Shown: positions 54,657-62,971 of the stretch, piece by piece
Layout: each line of letters opens with the position of its first letter
How positions within the stretch are numbered: the first letter of the stretch is position 1
Assembly (NCBI GenBank): GCA_016292045.1
Contig: JAEEZX010000018.1
Coordinates: 22,249-86,248 of the forward strand
Length of the DNA: 64,000 nt
Origin: Bacteroidaceae bacterium
GTDB lineage: Bacteria > Bacteroidota > Bacteroidia > Bacteroidales > Bacteroidaceae
Direction: 5' to 3'
Notes under the pieces: model-generated
Told to the model about the DNA's origin: nothing
What the model saw: the letters and a program-made list of their open reading frames with translations, nothing else
Database searches by the model: none
Position numbers and translations under genes: made by a program

Positions 54657-55809
54657 TTTTATGTAATTCTTTAGAAAGACTAAGCGACAATTGTTGCATT
54701 AAAGCCTCATGCTTAAATAAAAGTTTGTTGCGTTCCTCATTTGCACGTTCAATATCTTGACGTGCATAAGCTGCTTCTATCTTGTCCTTTTCATTATCTG
54801 TTCCTGCATCTTCGAGATAATCGAGCTTTTGGGTAAGTTGTTTTATTCGTTTGTCTGTTGTTTGAACCTTATCTGTTACTAGTTTTATCTGGTATTGGAT
54901 AAACTCTACTATATGAGTTTGCAGAGCATTCAAGTTGTATATGAAAGCAACGGACATATCATCTTTACTTCCGATTGCACTTAGCTGGGGAAGTTCTTTC
55001 TCAATAGACTTGACAGTTTCCTCGCGTCCATCATTAACAAGCATCTTTATAACTTGAATATAGAAGTTTACTAGATTCTCTATCTCACCAAAAGAATCAT
55101 CTATACCATCAGACCCTAAAAAAACTGCCATTGGGAAATGACCGTCACCCTGATAACAGTACCGAAACTCATTAATTGCCCCAGAATCACAAATAGATGT
55201 CGTTTTATTTAGGAAACAACGATCGTCCCAGGGAATAGGCTCCATCCACAAGGGGTCCTCTTGAAAGGATATACATTTACCATCACCCAAATGAAACGCA
55301 AACCAATAATCAGATGTTTGCGCATAAGCCATTAGTGTACAACCATATATTTTCTCGAAGGTTTCGCTAGTAGAGAGTTCATTAATATATTTGGGATCAA
55401 CATGTTGTTGTTCCCACTCGCTAATAGTTGTGTTAGCTGCGTGCTCTGCGATTTTCTGATTCCATTGATAGATAATCGATGAGAAAAGTTGGCGGAATGC
55501 TACATCTATAGGTGTTTGTTTTTTGACAACTTCTTCTGAGGTTATAGCTTCCTGCGCCGTAAATGGCTTACTTATAAATAAATTCTTATCGATATTTTCA
55601 ACGAAAGTCCTGACAGTATCAAGAATTACTTCTGTTGCCATGCGAGAACCTACATCACTACGAAAATAGCGTTCGCCCCCATGGCCGTCACACACGACAG
55701 CAATAGCAAGTCCATTTTCATAGACGGCATGGAAGGAGGCATCCTGACAAGGCTTATTATCAGCCTTATGGCTTTCTCCCTGACATGAGAAGGAATAGCT
55801 TTCTATCAT
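54640..55809 (-). CDS. PP2C-type Ser/Thr phosphatase of a TerY-P triad
   Basis: 389-residue metal-dependent phosphatase. Metal and catalytic motifs: PCQDA (20-24), VVCDGHGGERYF (D41), FHLGDGKCISF, LGSDGIDDSF and IGSKDDMSVAFIY. An insert of ~70 residues lies between the first two metal motifs. The C-terminal ~85 residues form a coiled coil (KRIKQLTQKLDYLE...). Its ATG directly abuts the vWA stop (55809/55810). It would reverse the adjacent kinase, as in other TerY-phosphorylation triads. Confidence 0.92.
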   Translation of the reverse strand: MIESYSFSCQGESHKADNKPCQDASFHAVYENGLAIAVVCDGHGGERYFRSDVGSRMATEVILDTVRTFVENIDKNLFISKPFTAQEAITSEEVVKKQTPIDVAFRQLFSSIIYQWNQKIAEHAANTTISEWEQQHVDPKYINELSTSETFEKIYGCTLMAYAQTSDYWFAFHLGDGKCISFQEDPLWMEPIPWDDRCFLNKTTSICDSGAINEFRYCYQGDGHFPMAVFLGSDGIDDSFGEIENLVNFYIQVIKMLVNDGREETVKSIEKELPQLSAIGSKDDMSVAFIYNLNALQTHIVEFIQYQIKLVTDKVQTTDKRIKQLTQKLDYLEDAGTDNEKDKIEAAYARQDIERANEERNKLLFKHEALMQQLSLSLSKELHKNGEAK

Positions 55810-56562
55810 TTATCCCCAATCATCAATATATTGGCTACTGTCAATAGTGGAAGTTGAATCAGATGTTTCTGCACCATCAATATTTTGAGTTGCATCTTGA
55901 ATGTCCTTAACAACCTGTTCCTGTTTTGTTATTTCTCCTGCTGTACTACTCTTACTTCCAATTTGAGATGATGTAACCGCAACAACTCTAATGATTTGTT
56001 TAAGTGCGTCAATATTATGAACAGTAATAACAGCTTCCGAGGAACCCGTAAATTCTTTCAAGACATCTTTATCTGCATCGTCACCAATTGCAATCGCAAT
56101 TTTTATGGCCGACTTGAACCAATTATTAGCTTTTAATTTTGCTAAACCACTATTGTAGTCATCGGTTGGTCCACCATCAGAAAGCAGAATTATAGCTGGT
56201 GCAAAAGAGCCACTGGCAGACTGCATGAATCCACCAGAACGCGACAACTTAGAAGCTAATTCTGAACAAGCAGCTCCTAATGATGTCAGCCCACTTGCAA
56301 CAACATCCTGCCAAATGAAGTCTTTCGCTAATTTTGGCTCATCGTATAGCCAATTAACTCCATTAGAAAATTCTAAAGCAGCTACTTTAATCTCTGCATC
56401 AGGATTGGTCTCAGAAATGTCATTAAGCATTGGTAACACATTAACAACGGCATCATTTACTGCACCAATCTTGTTTCCTTCCATACTTCCAGAAGTATCA
56501 ATCAGGAAGAAAAGTGTCATCGTCCTACGAGGAACACTTACGGTTTCGTCTAAAAGTCCCAT
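55810..56562 (-). CDS. TerY-like vWA domain protein
   Basis: A 250-residue von Willebrand A protein. MIDAS: DTSGSMEGN (22-30), Thr in GLTSLGAACSELA, and LLSDGGPTDDY. The vWA fills residues ~15-205; the last ~45 residues are polar and low complexity (SSTAGEI..., SDSTSTIDSSQYIDDWG), with many Ser/Thr that could be phosphorylated by the kinase. The TerY-C zinc ribbon is not fused here; it is the separate gene at 57883-58254. ATG at 56562. Confidence 0.92.
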   Translation of the reverse strand: MGLLDETVSVPRRTMTLFFLIDTSGSMEGNKIGAVNDAVVNVLPMLNDISETNPDAEIKVAALEFSNGVNWLYDEPKLAKDFIWQDVVASGLTSLGAACSELASKLSRSGGFMQSASGSFAPAIILLSDGGPTDDYNSGLAKLKANNWFKSAIKIAIAIGDDADKDVLKEFTGSSEAVITVHNIDALKQIIRVVAVTSSQIGSKSSTAGEITKQEQVVKDIQDATQNIDGAETSDSTSTIDSSQYIDDWG

Positions 56563-56585
56563 ACTATTTTTATTTGTTTTTGATA

Positions 56586-57875
56586 TTATGCAATTACTTC
56601 ACCCTTTGTTCCCGCTGCCTCTTTGATACTTGAGCCAAAAGAAATCTTCAAACCATTCAAAATTGGTAAGAATTCATTTGGATTTACGACTTTTACCTTT
56701 CCGCTTGGAGTATCTATATGCCAACAGGATTGAGTAAGATTTCTTATTACAAGCAGATTTTTGTCCGATGGAAAGAAATCTACTTCTGCATCTGGAGTGT
56801 TATCATGATTTATATATAGTTTTGTTCCTGCTGTTAATATTAAACTTCTATTGTTTAATTTCAGTTGTTTTGTAACGTCGATATCATCACCACAGTTAAT
56901 ACATTTAAATTTATTATCCTCTATATCAACAAATGTTTCTTCATGACAATGGGGACAAACGACTAACTCATCGCGCACTTTTGAAATAATTCTCTCCCAC
57001 TCTTGTTCAATCATACGAGTGTTTGGGTGCCATAGCTTCTCTTCACTAAATTGGTCAATAAAAGTTTTTTTAAGTGTTGACGGGAATAAGGGCCATCTCT
57101 TTATTACATTTTGATGTACACCTCTCACCGGTAGGTTAGACTTGTCTGATGGACTATAAATAAAAATAGCCTCGCTGCCATAAAAGCGCTTCTCAAATGT
57201 CTCTGTCATACAAGGACAAGCAACAACCTTAGCCCCTTCAAAAGGGTGGTTGGCAAAGAAAAGCATAAACAATATGACAGAAAGTGAGAATCTATCACTA
57301 TATTTATCTGGAATACCACCAGCAACAATCTCGGGAGCCATATAACGAGCCTTACCCATAATGCCAGATTTTTCACCCTGTGGCATCACATTATCATTGT
57401 CACAAATTAGCACATCGCCATCTGTAGGACGAATAAAGAAGTTACCATCATTCAAATCTTGGTAACTATACCCAAAACGGTGGAGCATCATAAAGCCATT
57501 ACAAATTTTCATTGCCGCTGCAAGCATTGCATTAAATGACTTAAAATTCTTCCGAGCGAGTAAGTAGTTACCAAACTCAAAGTAGTCAGAGGGACGCAAC
57601 TTCATGATATAGCCAAAACTACCATTTTCTTTCTGGGTCAAATATTCTGGCCAAATAAATGCATCAGAAGGTGCACCCTGTCGAATATTACGTTCAAGAT
57701 TCTTATAAAATTTTTCGTCTGGAGGTGTTATATACCATTTCAATGCCATTCGTTGGCCATCCAAATCAACAAGATAAACAATACCCTGTCCCCCTCGTCC
57801 TAATTCTTTTATAACCGTAGCCTGATTTCCAAACGTCAGATTTACTCGTGCCCCTTTCTTTAGTTCCATACTCAT
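56586..57875 (-). CDS. Ser/Thr protein kinase with zinc ribbon, TerY-P triad type
   Basis: A 429-residue kinase. Gly-rich loop GRGGQGIVY (26-34), ATP Lys in ALKWY (K46), catalytic loop SYQDLNDGNFF with D140 and N145 (YQD in place of HRD), CDNDN in place of DFG (D159), and RYMAPEIV. These departures are shared by TerY-associated kinases. Behind the kinase: a four-Cys zinc ribbon (CPHC...CINC, ~310-330), then a beta-rich C-terminal domain reminiscent of a small FHA or beta-sandwich fold. ATGs at 57875 and 57869; the AGGAGG at 57893-57900 is rather far. Starts 8 bp after the zinc ribbon gene. Confidence 0.9.
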   Translation of the reverse strand: MSMELKKGARVNLTFGNQATVIKELGRGGQGIVYLVDLDGQRMALKWYITPPDEKFYKNLERNIRQGAPSDAFIWPEYLTQKENGSFGYIMKLRPSDYFEFGNYLLARKNFKSFNAMLAAAMKICNGFMMLHRFGYSYQDLNDGNFFIRPTDGDVLICDNDNVMPQGEKSGIMGKARYMAPEIVAGGIPDKYSDRFSLSVILFMLFFANHPFEGAKVVACPCMTETFEKRFYGSEAIFIYSPSDKSNLPVRGVHQNVIKRWPLFPSTLKKTFIDQFSEEKLWHPNTRMIEQEWERIISKVRDELVVCPHCHEETFVDIEDNKFKCINCGDDIDVTKQLKLNNRSLILTAGTKLYINHDNTPDAEVDFFPSDKNLLVIRNLTQSCWHIDTPSGKVKVVNPNEFLPILNGLKISFGSSIKEAAGTKGEVIA

Positions 57876-57882
57876 AACTGTA

Positions 57883-58254
57883 TTAATAACCACCTCCTCT
57901 TAGATCAAAAGAATCTGCGGCTTCCAATGTTCCAGACTTATGGCAGTTGGGGCAAGTCACCCGTTCTTGACCATGCCAGCAAACTACAGAGTTACAGTTA
58001 CCGCAAATATAAAAACGCTTTTCTCCACAATAAGGACAACCTGGGAAATGTTGAGCTAAAGATATAGTACCATGTACCTTTTTACTATCAAAACCTTCCC
58101 TGTGTGCCTTTGCCTTATCAATTTTAAATGCCCACACGAATTTTAGGTTGCCCTTATAAGGATCAACCGTTATGCCAAAAGGTCGTCGTGTTTCTTCACA
58201 TTGTGCCAATATAGCAAATGCTTCTTCACTTATTTTTTCAATTTCCATAACCAT
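57883..58254 (-). CDS. TerY-C-like zinc ribbon protein
   Basis: A 123-residue protein, first gene of the operon. The C-terminal half has the TerY-C pattern: FPGCPYCGEKRFYICGNCNSVVCW and VTCPNCHKSG, giving eight cysteines for two zinc sites. The N-terminal half (~1-55) is a small alpha/beta domain ending FVWAFKIDKAKAHREGF. In most triads this zinc ribbon is fused to the vWA protein; here it stands alone. Two ATGs at 58254 and 58248. Confidence 0.85.
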   Translation of the reverse strand: MVMEIEKISEEAFAILAQCEETRRPFGITVDPYKGNLKFVWAFKIDKAKAHREGFDSKKVHGTISLAQHFPGCPYCGEKRFYICGNCNSVVCWHGQERVTCPNCHKSGTLEAADSFDLRGGGY

Positions 58255-58336
58255 AGCAAATCGAGAATAAATGTTGACGTTTTCATTTCTCTCGTTATTT
58301 ATGTGTTTTTTAGCCTAGATTTAAGCGTTTCCGCAA

Positions 58337-58368
58337 CAAATATACATTTTTTTTTTGAAACACACAAA
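58337..58368 (-). promoter_or_regulatory. Promoter of the TerY-P/HXS operon
   Basis: Minus-strand TTTG (58368-58365), 20 bp, TATATTTG (58344-58337), then ~82 bp to the first ATG. This is the only clear promoter upstream of the eleven-gene run 58254-47143. Between 58369 and 58673 I see no gene, only A-rich DNA. Confidence 0.78.
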
Positions 58369-58673
58369 AAAACTCATGCGTGCGGGCGCAAAATTCTATA
58401 AAAAAGATGTTTTGTGATGCGATTTGGCGAAGTTGTTATTTGTTTATATGGAAAAGCACTTATCTTTGCAAACAAAAATGCTACCCTACGTTACATCCAA
58501 CAGCCTAAGCCACTTCTTTCATGAGAATGTGTAAGATAGACTGAAAAGAATTTGTAAATTAGACACACAGAAAACAAAACAAGATGCAAGATAATATACA
58601 AAACAGCATAAACAAACAACACAGAAACATAAAAAAAGACGTAAACAAAAGACGAAAATAATTCACGATTTTC

Positions 58674-58704
58674 TTTGCCAGTTGGAGAAAAAACCGTACA
58701 TTTG
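58674..58704 (+). promoter_or_regulatory. Promoter of the plus-strand element genes
   Basis: TTTG (58674-58677), 19 bp, TACATTTG (58697-58704), 26 bp to the ATG at 58731. Divergent from the HXS operon promoter. Confidence 0.75.
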
Positions 58705-58730
58705 CGCCATAAAATTTAAAATATAATAAT

Positions 58731-59135
58731 ATGGCACTACAAACATTAAGTGCAAAACGCTTCCAAACGAAGCTGAAAGCAACAATACAAAGCTCTGGGC
58801 GACTGAGTTTTACGGACAAGACATCAAAGGAACTCCAGTTCGAAAGCGGTTCCCGGGTGAAGTTCCTTTTCGACGACGAGAGCAAAGAACTCTATATGGC
58901 CAAGATGAGCGGCAACGATGAAGACGCCTTCGAGGTGAGAGCATCCGGCAGCTACTTCTACGTGGCAACAAAGAGACTTTTCGACGAACTGGAATTCGAA
59001 TACAAGAAAAAGAACATCATGTTCGACCTCGTGCGCAAACCCGCATTGGACGAAGAAGTGGGCGGAGAAGTATATAAGATGAACAAGCGCACACTGCCGC
59101 GACGCGAGAAAGAAGATGCGGATGACGCTGAATAA
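58731..59135 (+). CDS. Unknown 134-residue protein of the integrated element
   Basis: I do not recognise a family. It is basic at the N-terminus (SAKRFQTKLKATIQ) and ends with a highly acidic tail (RREKEDADDAE); the middle alternates beta strands (VKFLFDDESKELYMAK, SGSYFYVATKRLFDEL, NIMFDLVRK), compatible with a small beta-barrel. Base composition is nearer to the housekeeping genes than to the neighbouring island. First gene of the element block, 3 bp before the next gene, so probably the same transcript. Confidence 0.7.
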   Translation: MALQTLSAKRFQTKLKATIQSSGRLSFTDKTSKELQFESGSRVKFLFDDESKELYMAKMSGNDEDAFEVRASGSYFYVATKRLFDELEFEYKKKNIMFDLVRKPALDEEVGGEVYKMNKRTLPRREKEDADDAE

Positions 59136-59138
59136 TAG

Positions 59139-60266
59139 ATGCAAAGTATAGAAGACGCCATATCCGATGTGTTCCTGTGGCTGACAACGGCAAGGAACGC
59201 AAGCTCCTCGTCAGGGATGAAATATCATCTGGCGGGGATTGCTGCTGACATCGCGGGGCTGGCCCAGAGACTGCACGATGAAGTGCTGGAAAGGGTCAAG
59301 CAGGACGCGGTGATGGATATCGGCATCAACTTCGCTGCGCTCTCGCAGAGGCTTCTCACGATGGAGCTGGAAGAATACGCCCAGCCCGAAGTGCAGGAAG
59401 AGCAGCTGCAGGTGACCGAGGCACTTGGCGGTCTGAGCGCCGTGGTGGAGGAAATCATCGCACAGCTGGATCGCCACCATCGCGATGAGGAGTTCGTGCG
59501 CCTGTATGAAAAGGAAAAGAACAACTATATGGCATCGGGCGCGGCACGCTACTCGCGCAAGAGGTTCGAGGAATGGAAGGACAACAGCTGCAACGGAGAG
59601 CCCACGCTGGAGGACATCGAGGACTACCGGCTGGAGAAGCTGCTGCAGATGTTTGGGACGGGTGTGTTCAACGGCGTCGTGGAGCATATCATGAGAGCCA
59701 AGCGCTATCCCGGCGAGATAGATTTCGACCAGCTGGAGCCCAACCCGAAAATAACGAAAAGCGCCGTGCACCACTACACGGCCCTGCGACGGCTGGTAGA
59801 TTACGAAGACGGCTGCCTGAAGGTGAATCCCCTGCACGTCGGCAAATACTTCTACAACAACCGCAACGAGGAGAACGCAAAGGCCCATCGAACGTGTTTC
59901 CTGAAATACATGCACAAGGTGGAACTGTCGCAGCAAGAGCTTCGCAAACTCATGCAGAAGGAGGGAAAGAGCGCCAGCTACGGGCTATGTCACGAGGAGG
60001 CGGAGACGCTGGAGACGGAGCTGTTTCACTTCATTCACCCCGAGATAGAGGAAGAAGAGGCCAGGCGCATCCACAATGCAATAAAGCGACTGGTGGTCAA
60101 CCAAAAGGTGCAGGATATATGCATCTATCTGAAAGAGCAGAGAGAAAAGGGCAAATTGCTGCTGCCGCAGAGTCCGGGTACAGCATACAAGGAGCTGCAG
60201 AGAATGGGAATGCCGTGCGGCGAGGGATACAGCGAAAAGTATTTCTACAGTTGCTATCTGAAGTAG
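59139..60266 (+). CDS. Unknown 375-residue helical protein
   Basis: No family recognised. Almost entirely helical with acidic stretches (TMELEEYAQPEVQEEQLQ, AQLDRHHRDEEF) in the first half and a C-terminal half (~165-375) containing KRYPGEIDFDQLEPNPKI, HHYTALRRLVDYED and FYSCYLK. No signal peptide or membrane helix. It starts 3 bp after the 134-residue gene and is closed by a clear terminator, so the two form a small operon. A DNA-maintenance role for the element is possible but unproven. Confidence 0.68.
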   Translation: MQSIEDAISDVFLWLTTARNASSSSGMKYHLAGIAADIAGLAQRLHDEVLERVKQDAVMDIGINFAALSQRLLTMELEEYAQPEVQEEQLQVTEALGGLSAVVEEIIAQLDRHHRDEEFVRLYEKEKNNYMASGAARYSRKRFEEWKDNSCNGEPTLEDIEDYRLEKLLQMFGTGVFNGVVEHIMRAKRYPGEIDFDQLEPNPKITKSAVHHYTALRRLVDYEDGCLKVNPLHVGKYFYNNRNEENAKAHRTCFLKYMHKVELSQQELRKLMQKEGKSASYGLCHEEAETLETELFHFIHPEIEEEEARRIHNAIKRLVVNQKVQDICIYLKEQREKGKLLLPQSPGTAYKELQRMGMPCGEGYSEKYFYSCYLK

Positions 60267-60293
60267 CAGATTAAAAGATAAACAAAAAAGAGA

Positions 60294-60325
60294 AGCATCA
60301 GAATGAAAGTTCTGGTGCTTTTTTT
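60294..60325 (+). terminator. Intrinsic terminator
   Basis: AGCATCAGAA (60294-60303), loop TGAAAG, TTCTGGTGCT (60310-60319) with one G-U pair, followed by T7. Confidence 0.85.
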
Positions 60326-60350
60326 GTGTCTTGTGATGACGTCGCAGGCG

Positions 60351-60390
60351 ACATTACAAGAAACTACGAGAAACTACAAGAAACTACAAG
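60351..60390. repeat. 10-bp direct repeats (AAACTACAAG)
   Basis: ACATTACAAG, AAACTACGAG, AAACTACAAG, AAACTACAAG in tandem, in the 60326-60535 spacer, which otherwise holds only a promoter. Confidence 0.75.
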
Positions 60391-60431
60391 ACGGCCCTTT
60401 CAAAAGCCACCCTACCCCCGACAAAACCCCG

Positions 60432-60439
60432 TACCTTTG
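60432..60439 (+). promoter_or_regulatory. -7 box of the 91-residue gene
   Basis: TACCTTTG about 96 bp before the ATG at 60536. Confidence 0.5.
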
Positions 60440-60535
60440 CAGCGGACAAACGACTAGTCTACTTGTCTACTTTCGGCTTGCCGAATGAGCGCGAGCGAAG
60501 CCGAAGCGAACTAATAACTCGTAAACTAATAAAAA

Positions 60536-60811
60536 ATGGAAACAAAAATTTTAAAAGTAGTGAAGTGCGGAGAAAAGATTTCCGTGCAGAGTGAGAAAGC
60601 CGACAACAAAGTGCTGGACAAACGAACTATCGTCCTGCAAGAGCTGGGAGGCAAGTATGAAAACAAGTACGTGGTGACCGCCTTCGGCACACTTGCCACA
60701 CTGCGATTCGAAGACGGATGTCTCGTAGCTGCAACGCTGCGCTTCCAGACGCACGAGCACAATGGAGCGGAGTATCAGGACGTAACAGCAACGGATATTG
60801 TTGCAATGTAA
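60536..60811 (+). CDS. Unknown 91-residue protein
   Basis: No family recognised. N-terminal basic (METKILKVVKCGEKISVQ), then mixed strands: RTIVLQELGGKYENKYVVTAFG and LRFEDGCLVAATLRFQTHEH, suggesting a small OB-like beta-barrel such as a single-stranded nucleic-acid binder; this is only a shape guess. Placed among replication-type genes of an integrated element. ATG at 60536. Confidence 0.65.
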   Translation: METKILKVVKCGEKISVQSEKADNKVLDKRTIVLQELGGKYENKYVVTAFGTLATLRFEDGCLVAATLRFQTHEHNGAEYQDVTATDIVAM

Positions 60812-60820
60812 AGCCCCCGA

Positions 60821-60836
60821 GCCCCCTAAAGGGGGC
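60821..60836. repeat. GCCCCC-TAAA-GGGGGC hairpin
   Basis: Perfect 6-bp GC stem, 10 bp after the stop at 60811. A related one (CCCCC TTGA GGGGG) lies at 62936-62949; both may serve as 3' end or translation-spacing signals. Confidence 0.65.
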
Positions 60837-60929
60837 CTTAACCTGAGTTGAGGTCGAGGGAATCAATTGAGCACCGAAAGGTGTAGGGCCCTTTCTCAAA
60901 ACTTCTTCTCGCAAATTCAACTCAAAAAA

Positions 60930-61331
60930 ATGAAAACAACAAACGAAAACACAGTACGTAACATCATCAAGAAAGTTACAAAGAGAGAGATCACATTGAA
61001 CGGTATGATGACCTTCGGCCAGACGGAAAGCGGTATGCACGTCATGGACTTCAAATGCTGCGAGGACACAGAGCTGGAGGAAGTGGTAACAAAATGCAAG
61101 GTGCAGCGCATGAGAGACGGAAACGTCTATATCTCGGAACTGCCCCGACGCATCAAGAGTAAACCAATCTTCCGCGAGGACAACAGTTCGCTGACGCTGG
61201 GCAAGGACGGCAAGTTTTACTTCGTGTTCACAATGCCTGAGCAGCTGGTGACCGAACTGCCCGCACAGCTGATGCGCCAGGCTCGCGCCATCGCCAGAAA
61301 GATGATGAAAAGCCTTATAGAGAAGAAGTAA
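60930..61331 (+). CDS. Unknown 133-residue protein
   Basis: No family recognised. Basic N- and C-termini (RNIIKKVTKREITLNG; RQARAIARKMMKSLIEKK) with a central beta-rich part (GMHVMDFKCCEDTELEEVV, KVQRMRDGNVYISELPRR, FYFVFTMPEQ), possibly nucleic-acid-binding. It lies between two hairpins and the repeat-bounded AT-rich segment. I take the ATG at 60930, since the frame upstream of it runs through the hairpin region. Confidence 0.65.
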   Translation: MKTTNENTVRNIIKKVTKREITLNGMMTFGQTESGMHVMDFKCCEDTELEEVVTKCKVQRMRDGNVYISELPRRIKSKPIFREDNSSLTLGKDGKFYFVFTMPEQLVTELPAQLMRQARAIARKMMKSLIEKK

Positions 61332-61349
61332 AAAATCTGTATCCTAATG

Positions 61350-61513
61350 TTTCAGTTTCAGTATTTCAGTTTTTTTTCAGAATTCAGCTATACATCAAAT
61401 TCTCTTTTTTTAATCTTATAACTAATTAATAATAAGTAATATATATGGAAATAATATAAATAAAGAGAGAATTGATACCACCAAAAAAGAAACTGAAACA
61501 ACTGAAACTGAAA
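61350..61513. repeat. TTTCAG/CTGAAA repeats flanking an AT-rich core; candidate origin
   Basis: Left block: TTTCAG at 61350, 61356, 61364 and 61375, plus ATTCAG at 61382. Right block: CTGAAA at 61493, 61502 and 61508, so the blocks are inverted. Inside them, AAATTCTCTTTTTTT and AAAGAGAGAATT form a second inverted pair around an almost pure A/T core (~61411-61462). Iteron-like repeats beside an easily melted core, next to primase-type genes, are what a replication origin would look like. Confidence 0.55.
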
Positions 61514-61553
61514 TATCTATCCAATTTATATTCATCTAAAAAGCAAAGAACCA

Positions 61554-62906
61554 ATGAAATACGACATTAGCAAGACCTCTGCTCCCGCCATGCCGAACCT
61601 CGGAAAAGGGACAGAATGCATCAAACTGCTACTCTCACAGGCCTCAAATGACATGCACGAACCCCTTGTTCCGATGTTCTTCCCCATATTTGGCGCACAC
61701 ATCAGCGGAGCAGAATTTCAGTATCCTGACAACAGTTGGAAGGAAATGACGGGAATGATGGGCAATCTGGTGGCGAAAAGCGGCGACAACAAAGGCCAAT
61801 TGACAACTCTTGCAAAAGCCATCTGTCGCGACTTCATCAAGCACGACAAGGAAGAAACAGACAAGCTGCGGGAATGGCAGAAAAAGAAACAGACCGAACC
61901 GGACAACAAGAAGAAAACTCCCCGACCGGACGTGGCCTTCTGGTTTCCGCCTGTTGACACCACCAAACCCGCCTTCCTGCAGAACGCGATGGCACTTGAG
62001 GATCAGGGAGGCCGCACGCAATACTTCAACCTGCCGGAGGTGGAGATGGCCGAAAACCTGTGCGGCGGACACAAGAACGTGTCGCTGATGCTACGCAACA
62101 TCTACGACCGCGCCCAGGCCGGAGCCCTGCGTGCAACGTCCGACGGCGTGACGGGCAACCCTATCCTTCGGGCCTGCATCACAATATCGTCCAACCCCAT
62201 CTCTACGCGCAAGTTCTACAAAAACGAACTATACAACGGTACCTTCGGGCGAATGGTGTTCAGTTACAAGCCGCGAGGCAACCGCAACGGAAAGATACCC
62301 CGACAGGGAAAGTACCCGGATGAGTTCTACGAGCAGCTGGACGAATACATCGCACGCCTCGACCTCTGCAAAGGGCGCTACATCATCAGGCCGCTCAACA
62401 AGCTGACCGACCGTCTGGCCGAGGATATGGCTTCGCTGGCCGATTTGGCAGACGACGACCTGCTGTTTGAAATGTCGCATCGCGCGCTGGTGTCAGCTTG
62501 GAAGGCCGGATGCATCATGTGGGTGCTCAACAATCAGACGTGGACAAAGCCGATGAGCGACATGGTGGAATGGCTGGTGTATCACGACATCTGGAGCAAG
62601 ATGCAACTCTTTGCCGACATGCTTGGCAATGATGACGAGCACATGAGCGAAGTGCAACGACGCGGCCCGAAGAACATGCTGGACAGTCTGCCCGACACGT
62701 TCAACGAGGTGCAGCTAGAGGTTCTTCGCGAGAGTACAGGTAAACCAAAGGATGGCACAAAACGCCAACTATATGTATGGATGAACAGAGGTTTTGTTGA
62801 GTATTCTGCACAAACAGGACTGTACTCCAAGACAGCGAGCTATCTTGGAGTGACCAGCCTCTCCCCAGTCGCCTCAAGGGAAGGGAGTGAAAATCCAAAT
62901 GTATAA
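61554..62906 (+). CDS. DUF3987-like protein of an integrated element
   Basis: A 450-residue protein of the DUF3987 kind found with CHC2/TOPRIM primase-like genes in Bacteroidota elements. N-terminal region GAHISGAEFQYPDNSWKEM, then SGDNKGQLTTLAKAICRDF; LRACITISSNPISTRKFYKN is in the family's core. No Walker A motif is visible, so it is either a non-ATPase version or uses a divergent site. Shorter than DUF3987 proteins fused to VirE-like domains. It begins right after the repeat-bounded AT-rich segment. Confidence 0.7.
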   Translation: MKYDISKTSAPAMPNLGKGTECIKLLLSQASNDMHEPLVPMFFPIFGAHISGAEFQYPDNSWKEMTGMMGNLVAKSGDNKGQLTTLAKAICRDFIKHDKEETDKLREWQKKKQTEPDNKKKTPRPDVAFWFPPVDTTKPAFLQNAMALEDQGGRTQYFNLPEVEMAENLCGGHKNVSLMLRNIYDRAQAGALRATSDGVTGNPILRACITISSNPISTRKFYKNELYNGTFGRMVFSYKPRGNRNGKIPRQGKYPDEFYEQLDEYIARLDLCKGRYIIRPLNKLTDRLAEDMASLADLADDDLLFEMSHRALVSAWKAGCIMWVLNNQTWTKPMSDMVEWLVYHDIWSKMQLFADMLGNDDEHMSEVQRRGPKNMLDSLPDTFNEVQLEVLRESTGKPKDGTKRQLYVWMNRGFVEYSAQTGLYSKTASYLGVTSLSPVASREGSENPNV

Positions 62907-62933
62907 TCAAGCCCAATGCCCCAATAATGGTAC

Positions 62934-62950
62934 TTCCCCCTTGAGGGGGG
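62934..62950. repeat. TTCCCCC-TTGA-GGGGGG hairpin
   Basis: 5-bp GC stem about 25 bp before the next ATG; similar in kind to the hairpin at 60821. Confidence 0.6.
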
Positions 62951-62971
62951 AGTTAGAGAGGGGCTCTAATT

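Noticed and set aside
58255-58730. Attachment site or integrase at the edge of the A/T-rich block
   Set aside because: No integrase, transposase or tRNA fragment was found; only A-rich DNA with two divergent promoters.
60303-60488. 61-codon plus-strand frame
   Set aside because: Starts inside the intrinsic terminator and runs through direct repeats.
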